The notes below the pieces were generated by a model. The model saw only the letters and a program-made list of their open reading frames with translations, did no database searches and was not told the DNA's origin. 64,000 bases of DNA from Papio anubis (taxonomy: Eukaryota > Chordata > Mammalia > Primates > Cercopithecidae), in the NCBI RefSeq assembly GCF_008728515.1, contig NC_044990.1, positions 61,546,879 to 61,610,878 of the forward strand. The letters are read 5' to 3'. The position numbers and the translations under genes were made by a program. Shown here piece by piece: positions 47,139-57,977 of this stretch. Numbering within the stretch: the first letter of the stretch is position 1; each line of letters starts with the position of its first letter.

Positions 47139-48053
47139 TCCTTTCACGAAAGATTACCCTGTAGCATGCTATGCTGCTTGATAGCATTTTATCCACAGTA
47201 AAACCTCTTTCTAAATTGGAGTTGATCCTCTCAAACCCTGCCACTGCTTCATCTACTAAGTTGATGTAATATTCTAACTTATTTGTTGTAATTTCAACAA
47301 TATTCACAGAATTTTCACCAGGTGTAGACAGCACTTTTTTGCTCATTCACAATGAGCATCTCCTCACTCATTCATGAATTTTTATTAGATTGAAGCAATT
47401 CATTCTCATCATCAGGCTCCACTTTTAATTCTAGTTCTCTTGCCATGTTCAACCCATCTGCCATTATTTCTTTCACTGAAGTCTTGAATCGCTCAAAGTC
47501 ATCCATGAAGATGGTAATCGACTTCTTCAAAACACCTCTTAATGTTGTCATTTTGACCTCCTCCCATGAATCATGAATGTTCTTAACTGCATTTGAAATA
47601 ATGAACTCTTTCCAGAATGTTTTCAATTTATTTTGCCCATATCTGTCAAAAGAATCACTATGCATGGCATCTATAGCCTTACAAATTTTTTTTTTTTTTA
47701 AACTTGAAAGTTGAAATTACTTCTTGATCCATGGGTAACAGAATGAATATTGTGAAGGCAGGCAGGAAAGTAATGTTAGTCATTTTGTACATCATCAGAG
47801 TTTTTGAGTGTCAAGTGCATTGATAATAGCAGTAATATTATGAAAGAAATATTTTTTTCTGAGCAGTAGATCACAACAGCTGTCTTAAAATATTGAGCAA
47901 ACCACATTGTAAGCAAATATTATGTCGTCCATGCCTTGTTCCATTTATAGAGCACAGGCAGAGTAGATTTTGCATCATTTATAAGAAACACAGTATTTCA
48001 AAATGGTAAATGAGCATTGGCTTTAACTTAAGGTCACTAGCTGTATTAGCCAC

Positions 48054-48527
48054 TGTGGACCCAGAAAGTCTGAGATAGGTCTCAGTTAATTTAGAAAGTT
48101 TATTTTGCCAAGGTTGAGGACATGCACCCGTGGCACACACAGCCTTAGGAAGCCCAAATGACATGTGCCCAAGGTGGTCAGGGCACAGCTTGGTTGTATA
48201 CATTTTAGGGAGACATGAGACATCAATCAATATATGTAAGAAGTACATTGGTTTGATCTAGAAAGGCAGAACAACTTGAAACAATGGCCGAAAGACCTGA
48301 TGTGGGGAGGGAGCTTTCAGATCACGGATAGGTGAGAGATGATCAGTTGCATTCTTTTGAGTTTTCTGATTAGCCTTTCCAAAGGAGGCAATCAGATATG
48401 CATTTATCTCAGTGAGCAGAGGAATAATTTTGAATAGAAGAATAGGCAGGTTTGCCCTAAGCAGATCTCAGCTTGAATTTTCCTTTCACCTTAGTAATTT
48501 TCAGGGCTCAAGAAATTTCCTTTCACA
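48054..48527 (-). mobile_element. ERV1-type solo LTR inside Tigger1 (MER4-like, family uncertain), antisense
   Basis: Between the Tigger1 words 'ctgtattagcc' and 'cctttgaagttttgaagcc' lies a 474-base block starting 'tgtggacccagaaag' and ending 'tttcctttcaca', that is TG...CA borders. It includes 'gaaagtttattttgccaagg', 'gacatgtgcccaaggtggtc', 'agacatgagacatcaatcaa' and 'gcctttccaaaggaggcaat', a common human LTR. No internal retroviral region remains. Confidence 0.75.
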
Positions 48528-49464
48528 CTTCTAACAATAATCAGATTATCCTTTGAAGTTTTGAAGTTTTGAAGCCAGCCATTAACTGCCTCTATGTTTC
48601 TAGGAAAGTCCTGGATCTCATCTTCTTTCAATATAAAACTTTTTCATCTACACTAAAATCTGTTTGGTATAGCCTTTATTAATTATTTGAGCTAGATCTT
48701 CTGAATAACTTGCTGCAGCTTTTACATTAACACTTGCTGCTTCACTTTGCACTTCCATGTTACCGAGACAGCTTCTTTCCTTTAGCCTTATGAAACAACC
48801 TGTGCTTTCTCCAAACTTTTCTTCTGCCACTTCTTTACCTCTTTCTACCTGGATAGAACTGAAGGCAATTAGGGCATTGTTCTACATTAGGCTTTGGCTT
48901 AGGAGATTACTGTTGCTGGATTGGTCTCCCACTCAAATCACAAACATGTTTTCATATTAGCAATAAATCTCTATCATTTTCTTATTGTCTGTGTACTCAG
49001 TGTAATTGCACTCTTAATTTCCTTCAAGAACTTTGTCTCTATATTCACAACAATGCTAACTTTTTAGCATAGAGGCTTAGTTTTCAGACTACTCCAGCTT
49101 TCAATATGCCTCCCTCACTAAGTTTAGCCATTTTTCGTATTTGATATAAAGATATGAGAGATATGAGACTCTTCATTTGAACACCCAGAGGCCATTTTAG
49201 GGTTATAAATTTGCCTAATTTTAATATTTTTATGTCTAGGAGAATATGGTTGCCTGTGGTGAGGTTGACAGACACAAGAATAGCTGGTGGGTACATCAGT
49301 CAGAACACACACACTTATTGATTCTATTCAACTGTACTATATGGGTGTGGTTTGTGGTGCCACAACACAATTAGAATTATAACATGAAAGATCACTGATT
49401 TCAGATCACTATAAGAAGTAACAATATTTAAAAAGTTTAAAACATTGCAACAGTTGATAAAAGG

Positions 49465-49640
49465 CATTTAGAATGGTGAATTCTTTCCAGAAAGTTTTCA
49501 ATTTACTTTGCTCATGTCTATCAGAGGAATCACTATACATGACAGTTATAGCCTTATTAAATGTATTTCTTAACTAATAAAATGCGAAAGTTGACATTGC
49601 TTTTTGATCAATGGGCTATGGAATGAATGTTCCATATCTC
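49465..49640 (-). repeat. Displaced second copy of a Tigger1 internal segment
   Basis: This stretch repeats, in the same orientation, the transposase segment at about 47585-47745: 'gaattctttccagaaagttt', 'tatcagaggaatcactatac' and 'gacagttatagcctta' against 'gaactctttccagaatgttt', 'gtcaaaagaatcactatgca' and 'ggcatctatagcctta'. The copies differ at roughly one base in six. It is embedded between the 5' noncoding words 'aacattgcaacagttg' and 'gagacatgaaatatgctc'. Confidence 0.85.
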
Positions 49641-49796
49641 CATACTGAGACATGAAATATGCTCTCCCATGTTGTTGAAAAAACAATGTTGATAGACTTG
49701 CTCAATCCAGTGTTGCCACAAATCTGCAATATGTAAAAAGTGCAGTATCTATGAAGTGCAATGGAGGAAAGATCAATATAATAGGGCTTACCTGTA

Positions 49797-50167
49797 TACT
49801 TTTCTGTTTTTCAGCTATCTTTTAAAATTTGGACATTGGCATTTCCCTGAAATTTTTGTTATTTTAGCTTTTTATTTAAGCATCTATCTTTTTATTAAAA
49901 TATGTTTTGAGTGAGGCTTTTCAGAAAAGTTACTCTACAAAATTCTTAAAAATGGGTTTATTTAACTTTACTAAACTTGATAACCATTCAGTCATTCCCA
50001 AACTTGCATTCATCACTTTTGTGCATAGCAGTGTGAAAAATTTTGAAAATATAAAATGTAGTTAAAAGTGGGTAACCAAACAACTATACAATATAACAAC
50101 TCAAAACATCTGATACAATGGTTGATATAAACTATATTATTTATCCTATATATTCTTAGATTGATAT
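49797..50167. other. Unassigned spacer
   Basis: AT-rich, nothing recognised. Confidence 0.4.
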
Positions 50168-50615
50168 TGACAGAGCAGGAGCATCGCCATCATGGACAAG
50201 CACTGCCATTCTAAAGTTCACCTTGATCAAAAACTGCCTAAATCCAAAGGGCATCAGCCTAATGGCTAAGGTCAGCATGACCATAAATCACAAATGAAAT
50301 CTCAGACCAGAAAGATTACAAACTCCTCCAGGACCAGAGACATGCCAGCCCTGAGATAACCTCCCCTCTGGCCATAGAGATGTCAGCCCCAACATAACCT
50401 CCCCTTCTACCAGAGACATTCCAACCCAGCCATAAACCTCTCCCCTATATGGAAACATTCCAAGTTCTCTCACCAATAAATACTCTTAGTCTGTAAGAGA
50501 GAGCACTCCTGACCAAAATCTGCCAGAATCCCCTCTCAGGTTTATTCTCCAAAATAAACCTGTCTGAGTGTTAAGCCAATTTTCATGTTTCATTCTCCTT
50601 TCTTTGACTCTTACA
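50168..50615 (+). mobile_element. ERV1-like solo LTR, sense, family unresolved
   Basis: TG...CA borders ('tgacagagcaggagcatcgc' to 'tttgactcttaca') with a 4-base flank 'gata' at 50163-50166 and 50616-50619, if one extra T is allowed on the left. It includes 'tggacaagcactgccattct', 'cctaatggctaaggtcagca', a TATA-like 'caataaatactcttag' near 50472 and a polyadenylation signal in 'ccaaaataaacctgtctgag' near 50550, an arrangement typical of U3-R. Three imperfect subrepeats of about 38 bases lie at 50330-50465. Confidence 0.72.
50330..50465 (+). repeat. Three imperfect ~38-base subrepeats in the LTR U3
   Basis: Each unit is of the form 'ccagagacatgccagcc' followed by 'gataacctcccctctgg'; units start near 50333, 50374 and 50411. 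Confidence 0.75.
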
Positions 50616-53600
50616 GATACAAATGTATATTTGTGTATTCTGAATATTTATGTTTATTTACATATTAGAATTTATGTTTCATGCATACAAAAACACAAAA
50701 ACACAAAGAGAGAGGATAATCCAAAGATGATATTCTCTCTGAATATGAGATTTAATTGTGATGGAATGTCTTATACATTGTCATTTATTTTAGCCGTTCT
50801 TGCTTTCTTCTTATCAAAAATATAACTGTTGTCTAATATTAATTTTGTTTTACATTATTTAATATTTTTACTCACTAATTTTACTTACTTTAAGATAGAC
50901 CTTAAATTTAGACTATAATCTGAAGTTTAAACTTTGACAGTAGAAAATATGTATATTCTGAGTAATAGTAACAAAAATTTATACTGTTATTAATCATAAT
51001 TATATTAAATAAATAACATAATACTATGATAAGTTAACCTTCTAATACAGTAGTAATTACATTTTCAGGGAATATGTGACTTTTTTTCTGTTATTTGACA
51101 GTCAGTATTGTTTGTTACAATAAAACTGTTAAGCATCAGGAATCATCTCTGGGTGAAGGATTAACTAAAGTTAATCAATCAGAGTGACAGTGAAACCTGG
51201 CTATATGTGGATTTTACCTTACCTGACTGGTGATTGGATAATAACTTATTTTCTATCCTAAGGAAAAAAAATGCTGCTATGCTGTCAATAGCCTGCAGTT
51301 AATTCCAGTTCCCACTGCCATATCAGAATATATTCAACAAATTTAGACTTTATGCTTGTTAGCTGAATTGTATTCACATAGTAAGATGAACAGCATCAGA
51401 AAGTGATACCTTGGTAAGAGTACTCTGGCCTTACTATTCTTAATGTGTCTGTTATTTGCAGAAATGTGCAAATATACTTATATATGCAGTTGTATCTTTT
51501 TTCTATAATACTGTAGAGCAGAGCACTGTGCTTGGTTTCAAATGTCAGGAAAGGACTCCAACTACATAGGAGATAGCAACAACATTATTATCCCAACCAC
51601 CAGAAAGAGCAGTCCAAACACTTCTGTTTACTGTACTGTGGTATTGGAGTTACCAAGAAAAACAAAAGAATCAACATGTGAAACAATGCTTTTCTCACAT
51701 AGAGAAGAAACAGCACAAAGTCAGTTGCAATAGCATCAGTCCCCCAGGGCTAGCAGGTAACTTCCCACTTCTCATTCTTACATGTACCCCTCTCATTCTG
51801 CAATATAAGTACTCTGGCCATTCCCCTGTGGAGTCTAAAACAATACAAACTGGGGGTATGCCTCAGGGCCACTGATGGCATGCTTAAGACAACAAATGAG
51901 CACACTGAATCTGAAACAGGGAAAGATATTCTCACACAAGTCAATAAGGCGTACAAGCTGTGTGCATGCTTTCATTCTTGATAAGGAAGTTTTACAGGCC
52001 CAAGGTCTATTCTTATGTCATCGAGCAGAGTTGAAACACTGCTGCATGAGGCTGCCTTTCCCAACAAATACACTTAATAAGTAGCAGGAACACGATCTGA
52101 AATGCAGCACAACAAGAGTTGTTAAACTCAAGGATGAGAGATCAGGATACTTAACTAGAAAGACCAGCAGAAAAAAATCAATATGGGTCCCCAAATGACT
52201 TTAGCAAAATAATAAAACAAAATAATTTTCATAGAGAAATGGTAGTCTCTAGTAAAAAGAATTATAATTTTCTGTAACTTGGGCAAATAAGTTGAGAATT
52301 ATAAGCATGCTTTACCAATCAGGCATGCACAGACTTAAATTGGAATAGTGAATCCCAGAAAGGCAGAAGCAAGTTAGCATAAACTATAGCTTTATGTGGC
52401 ATTTAGGAAGAGATTATCAAAGCATTGTAAGGTAAATGATGGATACACACAAATCTAGAAGTGTGTAATTAGTAAGTAGAATGTTTACCAGTTTTAGATA
52501 CATGATGACAGATTTGGTAAAAACAAAGCAAATAATACAAAAATTTATGTGCATAAATCAGATTATCCAGATAATCTCAGCAGGATTATAAAAGGCAAAT
52601 TATTTAAACCTAGTCTGATACCAGGAATCAAATTATATGATAAAATTAATCTAAATATTGAATGACATACAGGATGGTTATTATTGTTGATATATGAAAT
52701 TTTAGAGGTATAGGACCCATTTGCCATGTTATTCAATTTCTGCACAGTGATCAAGAAGAAACTGAATTATAGAAACTAAAAATGGCAGAGTTTATTTGTA
52801 AAACAATGAGGAACAAAGTATAGAATGTTGCATGCATTTTCATCAGGTAGTTTTACTATCACCTATTATTTATGGAATGAGTTGCAGTTCTCTCATGTGT
52901 GTTCACTTGGGAGATAAGAATGTTTATATAACCCTAAATAGTTTCTATGTGTTTATTAGTCTTTGGAAGAGCTTAATCAAACACATGACTCAGAAGATAA
53001 CAGAAAGAGCCTTATATTCAATTCATTCCAAGTGGGAAAAAATTACCAGCTCCATTTCAGCAATCATAAAGATATATTGATAATATTTTGAGTCAACCTT
53101 CATTAACCTTCTGCAAATCCAGTCACCAATTCCAATTTCTAACCATCAGGAAATGAATATTAAAGTAAATAGTTTGTGCAGTGAAGTCTAAAAACAAAAG
53201 AGGCAGAACAAATACTTCTGTGCCTTCAAGGAATTTTAATCCATTAAGAGAGCTAAAATATACTCCAATTTAATTGCTAGAGAAAACAAGTTGAAATGTA
53301 GAATTTATGTTTTGACTGAATACAGAGAACTGTTGAGTGGACATTAAGGTAATCCAAGAAACAAATTATAGTGGACTCTTCTATGACATGAATTTACACC
53401 TATATATTAAAGAAAAGAGGCACCCAAATGATCAGATTGAGAAATAAAAAATATTTCAATAGTGAGATTCTTATATGCTAAGATTCAAAGTGAAATAGAC
53501 AATTTCATAAAGTTGGTAAAAGGAAAGTAACCCCCTAATTTGACATTAAAGGGAAGAATGGGAAACCCAGAAAATACTGAATTTTAAAAATACTATTGAT

Positions 53601-53680
53601 GGATTTATGTTCATACTCACATATCATAAATCTTAGTCATCTTATACAAATACAGGCATAACTTATAACTGTTACACATT
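50616..53680. other. Unassigned interval, no gene seen
   Basis: No transposon was recognised with confidence. At 51540-52090 the DNA is less AT-rich and has four overlapping 63-69-codon frames on both strands, none with a known motif. A weak L2-like word order near 53215-53260 ('gccttcaaggaattttaatc') was not enough to call. Confidence 0.4.
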
Positions 53681-53682
53681 TA

Positions 53683-54328
53683 CAGTATACCCCTTTTATG
53701 GTCAATCAAGATCTAAAAATATTCAATGGGAAATTCCAGAAATAAACAATTCATGATTTTTAAATTGTGCAGCATTGTAAGTGGAGTGAGGAAATCTTGC
53801 AGTCCTGCTCTATCCAGTTTCGGATGTGAATCATTCCTTCACCCAGGTAGTCTACACTGTATAAAATACCCCTTAGACATTGACATAGTTACTCCTGACA
53901 TGCAGCCATATGCATCTTCATGGCTTGATAATTTAGAAGCAAATGATCCCCCATACTTGCCTAATGCTAAATCACAATGCCTACCATCATTCACCTCACT
54001 TCATCTCAACCACATAGGCCCCTTATTATCTCACATCATTGCAAGAAGGAGAAAGATGATTACAGTAGAATATGTCAAGAGAGGAGAAAAATGTCATATT
54101 ACATAACTTTATTATGGTATATATTTATAATTGTTCTATGTCCTATTTTATTATTAGTTGTTAATCTTGTATTGTCTAATTTATAAATTAAACTTTATCA
54201 CAGGTATGCGTGTATAGAAAAAAAAATATATATATATAGGGTTCTGAACTATCTGAAGTATTAGAGAGATACTGCTGGTCTGGAAACCTACTACTCCCCA
54301 TACCCCCTCAGATAAGTATGAACTACTG
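53683..54328 (-). mobile_element. Tigger2-like internally deleted DNA transposon
   Basis: The left end 'cagtataccccttttatgg' and right end 'ctcagataagtatgaactactg' are flanked by TA (53681-53682 and 54329-54330). Inside, 'ccagaaataaacaattcatg', 'acaatgcctaccatcattca', 'cctcacttcatctcaaccac' and 'taaattaaactttatcacag' are Tigger2-family words. At 646 bases it lacks the transposase core, so it is a non-autonomous (MITE-like) copy. A 126-codon frame at 53726-54106 inside it is not a gene. Confidence 0.8.
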
Positions 54329-54423
54329 TAGACTTACCTGGATTTCAGATTTATGAGCACTAGAATTTTGATTTTAATACTTAGTATCTAAATTTTTCAG
54401 TTAACTATGAATTTTGTTGCTTT

Positions 54424-54657
54424 TTAAAAATAATTTCAACTTTAATTTTAGATATGGGGGTATGCATGCACATTTGTTACACTGGAATATCGTGTGATGC
54501 TGAGGTTTGGGGTTCAGACCCTGTCATAGAGTTAGTGAGCATAGTATTAAATAGATAGTTTTATTAACCCACCTCCCTTCCCTCCACTCTCTAGTAGTAC
54601 ACAGTGTCTACACACAGTAGTACAGTTACCATATTTATTTCCATGTATACTCAATGT
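54424..54657 (-). mobile_element. L1 3'UTR, antisense (left part of a nested stack)
   Basis: 'taattttagatatgggggta', 'tgcatgcacatttgttacac' and 'ccacctcccttccctccact' are antisense 3'UTR of an L1PB/L1MA-age element. The text stops at 'tccatgtatactcaatgt' and continues at 57094 as 'aatattcagctcccacttat', so an LTR element has split it. Confidence 0.8.
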
Positions 54658-55028
54658 TGATATGGTTTGGTTCTGTGTCCTCACCCAAATCTCATATTAA
54701 ATTATGATATTTAGTATTGGAAAAGGGGCCTGGTGGGCAGTGATTGGATCATGAGGGTGATATCTCCCTTGCTGTTTTGATAGTGAGTGAGTTATCATGA
54801 GACCTGATGTGTCTGGCACTTCCCCCTTTGCTTCCTTTGTTTCCTATCACCATGTAAATGTATACTTGCTTCCCCTTCACTTTCCACTATGGTTGTAAGT
54901 TTCTTAAGGCCTCCCCAACCAATCCTCCTGTACGGCCTGTGGAAATGTGAGTCAATTAAACCTCTTTTCTTTATAAACTACACAGTCTCAGTCAGTTCTT
55001 TATAGCAATGTAAGAACAGACGTATACA
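54658..55028 (+). mobile_element. MST-type 5' LTR
   Basis: From 'tgatatggtttggttctgtg' to 'gaacagacgtataca', 371 bases. It contains 'cacccaaatctcatattaaa', 'tcctcctgtacggcctgtgg' and 'gtgagtcaattaaacctctt'. Together with the internal region and the LTR at 56710 it forms a complete MaLR element. Confidence 0.93.
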
Positions 55029-56709
55029 AAAAATTGTTACCAGGAGGCGGGTATTGCCATGAAGACACCTGGCAATGTGGAAGCGACTTTGTAACTGGAT
55101 AATAGGCAGAGGTTGGAACAGTTTGGAGGGCTCAGAAGAAGACAGGAAGATGAGGGAAAGTTTGGAACTTCCTAGAGATGTGTTAAATGGTTGTGATCAA
55201 AATGCTGATAGTGAGACGGACAGTCAAGTCCCATCTGAGAAGTTCTCAGATGAAAATGAGGAAGTTACTGGGAACTGGAGCTAAGCTCACTCTTGTTATG
55301 CTTTAGCAAAGAGACTGGTGGTGCCCCTGCTGTAAAGATCTGTAGAACTTTAAACTTGAGAGAGCTGATTTAGAATATTTAATTGGAAAAGTTTCTAAGC
55401 AGCAAAGCATTCCAGATGTAGCCTGGCTGATTCTAAAAGCCTACACTCATTTGCATAAACAAAGAAATGACTTGAAACTAAATCATATTTAAAAGGAAAG
55501 CAGAGCATAAAAGTGTAATAAAAATTTGCAGCCTGACCATGTGGTAAACAAACAAACAAACAAAAACATTTTCTGGGGAGGAGTTCAAGCCTACTGCAGA
55601 AATTTGCATAAGTAAAGAGGAGCTAAATGTAAATACTCAAGACAATGGGAAAAATGCCTCCAAGACATTTCAGAGACCTACTCAGTAACCCCTCCCATCA
55701 CTGTCCTGGAGGCCTACGAGGAAGAGACAATTATATGTGCCAGGAACAGGGCCTCATTACTCTGTGCAGCCTTGAGACATGGTTCCCTGCATCCCAGTCA
55801 CTCCAGATTTAGCTGTGGCTAAAAGAGGCCAAGATATAGCTGAGGTCATTGCTTCAGAGGGTGCAAACCCAAATCCTTAGTGGCTTCCATGTAGTCTTGG
55901 GTTCACAGAACCCAAGGTTCTCTGAAGGCAAGAGTTGGGGTTTGGGAACCTCCACCTAGATTTCAGAGGATGTACTGAAATGCCTGGATGTCCTACAAAA
56001 AGTTGGCTACAGGGGTAGAGCCCTTATGGAGAGGAAATGTGGGCATTTCCTTTACCAGGGCAGTACAGAGAAGAAATGTGGGATTGAAGCCTCCACATAG
56101 AGTCCCCACTTAGGCACTGCCTAGTGGAGCTTTGAGAAGAGGGCCATGATCCTCTAGACCCAAGACTGGTAGATCCACCAACAGCTTGCACCATGTACCT
56201 GGAAAAACCCCAGGCATTCAATGCCAGCCCATGAAAGAAGCTGCATGGGCTGTACTCTGGCAAATCATGGGGTTGGAGCTGCCCAAAGCCTTGGGAGCCC
56301 ATCCCTTGCATCAGTGTGCCTTAGATGTGAGACATGAAGTCAAGGAAGGTTATAGCAGAGATTTAAGATTTAATGACTGCCCTGCTAGGTTTTGGGTTTG
56401 CATGCAGCCTGTAGCTTCTTTATTTTGGCCAATTTATCTCATTTGGAACAGGAACATTTATCCAATGTATGTACTCCCATTGTATCTTCGAACTAACTTG
56501 ATTTTTTTTTGTTTTATTTTGTTTGTTTGTTTGTTTTTTCATTTTACAGGCTTATAGGCAGAAGAGACTTGCCTTGTCCTAGATGAGATTTTGGACATGG
56601 ATGTTCAAATTAATGCTGAAATGAGTTAAGACTTTTAGAAACTGTTGGAAAGGCATGATTCTGTTCTGAAATGTGAGAACATGAGATTTGGGAGCGATCA
56701 AGGGTGGAA
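55029..56709 (+). mobile_element. MST-type MaLR internal region, near complete
   Basis: Starts right after the LTR with 'aaaaattgttaccaggagg', the usual leader of these elements, and ends 'atgagatttgggagcgatca', 'agggtggaa'. It contains 'gctttagcaaagagactgg', 'gaagttactgggaactgg', an expanded (AAAC)n at 55545-55567, 'ccatgtacctggaaaaaccc' and 'ttacaggcttataggcagaa'. MaLR internal regions are nonautonomous in practice; no retroviral gag or pol frame can be followed here. Confidence 0.92.
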
Positions 56710-57093
56710 TGATATGGTTTGGTCCTGTGTTCCCACCCAAATCTCATGATAAATTATGATCATAAGTGTTAGAAGAAGAGCTTGTTGGAAGGTGAGTGGA
56801 TCATGGGGGCAGATTTTCCCTTGATCTCCTCATGATAGTGAATGAGCTCTCATGAGATCTGATGATTTAAAAGTATCTGGCTCTTCTACCTTCACTCTCT
56901 GTCTCTCCTGTCACCATGTGAAGATGTGCTTGATTCCCCTTTGCCTTCTGCTATTTTTGTAAGTTTCATCAAGCCTCCCCAGTCACGCCTCCTGTACAGC
57001 CTGTAGAACTGTGAGTCAAGTAAACCTCTTTTCTTTGTAAACTGCACATTTTCAGGTAGTTTTTTTAGAGCAATGTGAAAATGAACTAGTATA
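56710..57093 (+). mobile_element. MST-type 3' LTR
   Basis: From 'tgatatggtttggtcctgtg' to 'gaactagtata'. Flanking 5-base duplications are aatgt (54653-54657) and aatat (57094-57098), one mismatch, as expected for a MaLR integration. Confidence 0.93.
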
Positions 57094-57379
57094 AATATTC
57101 AGCTCCCACTTATAAGTGAGAACATGTAGTATTTGGTTTTGTTTCTGAATTAATTTGTTTAGGATTATGGCCTCTGGCCCCATCTGTGTTGCTGCACAAA
57201 AATATGATTTTATTCTTTTTTATGATGGTATAGTATTCCATGGTGTATCTGTGCCACATTTTCCTTATCCAATTGATGATTGACGGATATCTGATTTGAT
57301 TCCATGTATTTGCTATTTTGAATAGCACAGCAATGAACATATGAGTGCATGTGTCTTTATGGTAGAACAATTTATTTTC

Positions 57380-57380
<1 letters not shown>
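57094..57380 (-). mobile_element. L1 ORF2 C-terminus, antisense (middle part of the nested stack)
   Basis: Resumes the split L1 at 'cagctcccacttataagtga' and continues through 'atggtatagtattccatgg' and 'gcatgtgtctttatggtag'. The minus-strand frame 57110-57370 is a diverged ORF2 C-terminus ('WIRKMWHRYTMEYYTIIKK'). It is then split by an L1PA insertion. Confidence 0.88.

Positions 57381-57381
<1 letters not shown>
57363..57381 (+). repeat. Left target-site duplication of the nested L1PA
   Basis: 'tagaacaatttattttctt', repeated at 57959-57977. Confidence 0.93.
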
Positions 57382-57414
<33 letters not shown>

Positions 57415-57561
57415 TTATTATACTTTAAGTTCTAGGGTACATGTGCATAACGTGCAGGTTTGTTACATATGTATACTTGTGCCATGTTGCTGTGCTGCAC
57501 CCATCAACTCGTCAGCACCCATCAACTTGTCATTTACATCAGGTATAACTCCCACCGCAAT

Positions 57562-57583
57562 CCCTCCCCCCTCCCCCCTCCCC
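57562..57583 (-). other. L1 3'UTR G-quadruplex-type tract
   Basis: Same G-run tract (minus strand) as at 29787-29808. Confidence 0.85.
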
Positions 57584-57638
57584 ATGATAGGCCCCAGTGT
57601 GTGATGTTCCCCTTCCCGAGTCCAAGTGATCTCATTGT

Positions 57639-57881
57639 TCAGTTCTCACCTATGAGTGAGAACATGCGGTGTTTGGTTTTCTGTTCTTGTGATAGTTTGC
57701 TAAGAATGATGGTTTCCAGCTGCATCCATGTCCCTACAAAGGACACAAACTCATCCTTTTTTATGGCTGCATAGTATTCCATGGTGTATATGTGCCACAT
57801 TTTCTTAATCCAGTCTGTCACTGATGGACATTTGGGTTGATTCCAAGTCTTTGCTATTGTGAATAGTGCCGCAATAAACAT
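57639..57881 (-). pseudogene. C-terminal ORF2p remnant of the nested L1PA
   Basis: An 80-codon frame reading 'MFIAALFTIAKTWNQPKCP' through 'WIKKMWHIYTMEYYAAIKK' to 'MFSLIGEN', ending where L1 ORF2p normally ends (GEN in place of GGN). All catalytic domains are missing through 5' truncation. It is almost identical to the 29864-30306 remnant, showing the same or a sister subfamily. Confidence 0.88.
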
Positions 57882-57958
57882 ACGTGTGCATGTGTCTTTA
57901 TAGCAGCATGATTTATAATCCTTTGGGTATATACCCGGTAATGGGATGGCTGGGGATC

Positions 57959-57977
57959 TAGAACAATTTATTTTCTT
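57959..57977 (+). repeat. Right target-site duplication of the nested L1PA
   Basis: Exact copy of 57363-57381. Confidence 0.93.

Larger units (their letters stand above)
46990..49250 (-). pseudogene. Tigger1 transposase remnant
   Basis: Read on the minus strand, coding pieces of the pogo-like transposase remain in order. The N-terminal part lies near 49080-49240. The helix-turn-helix/CENP-B-like part at 48648-48830 contains 'FGESTGCFIRLKERSCL' and 'EAASVNVKAAASYSEDLAQI'. The part following the DDE catalytic core at 47372-47665 contains 'FWKEFIISNAVKNIHDSW' and 'FMDDFERFKTSVKEIMADG'. The C-terminus at 47017-47346 contains 'NIVEITTNKLEYYINLVDE' and 'GFERINSNLE'. Frameshifts, an LTR insertion and stop codons separate the pieces. 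The C-terminal piece carries a 19-residue in-frame duplication. The family's protein binds the terminal repeats and cuts out the element; this copy cannot make it. Confidence 0.9.
46699..49794 (-). mobile_element. Tigger1 DNA transposon (pogo/Tc1-mariner superfamily)
   Basis: Both ends are present. The left terminal repeat begins 'caggcatacttcagaggtat' and the right end reads 'atagggcttacctg', each flanked by the TA target duplication (46697-46698 and 49795-49796). Internal words match Tigger1 throughout in antisense, from 'tgtgcaatagcattatgtc' to 'gatagacttgctc'. The element spans 3.1 kb instead of about 2.4 kb because it contains an LTR (48054-48527), a 57-base duplication (47025-47138) and a duplicated internal segment (about 49465-49640). 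Confidence 0.95.
57382..57958 (-). mobile_element. 5'-truncated L1PA insertion, antisense
   Basis: The tail is a (TTTA)n run at about 57382-57418, followed by the same 3'UTR and ORF2 terminal sequence as the copy at 29611-30306. It differs by an 18-base tandem duplication at 57498-57533. Truncation occurs at 'aatgggatggctgggg'. The 19-base flanking duplication shows that it entered the older L1. Confidence 0.94.

Noticed and set aside
51540..52090. Possible retroviral env remnant
   Set aside because: Less AT-rich with overlapping frames, but none of the conserved env, pol or gag motifs could be seen.
53726..54106. 126-codon plus-strand frame
   Set aside because: It lies wholly inside the deleted Tigger2-like transposon and has no transposase motif.
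56186..56557. 123-codon plus-strand frame
   Set aside because: MaLR internal sequence; ends in a T-rich low-complexity tract.
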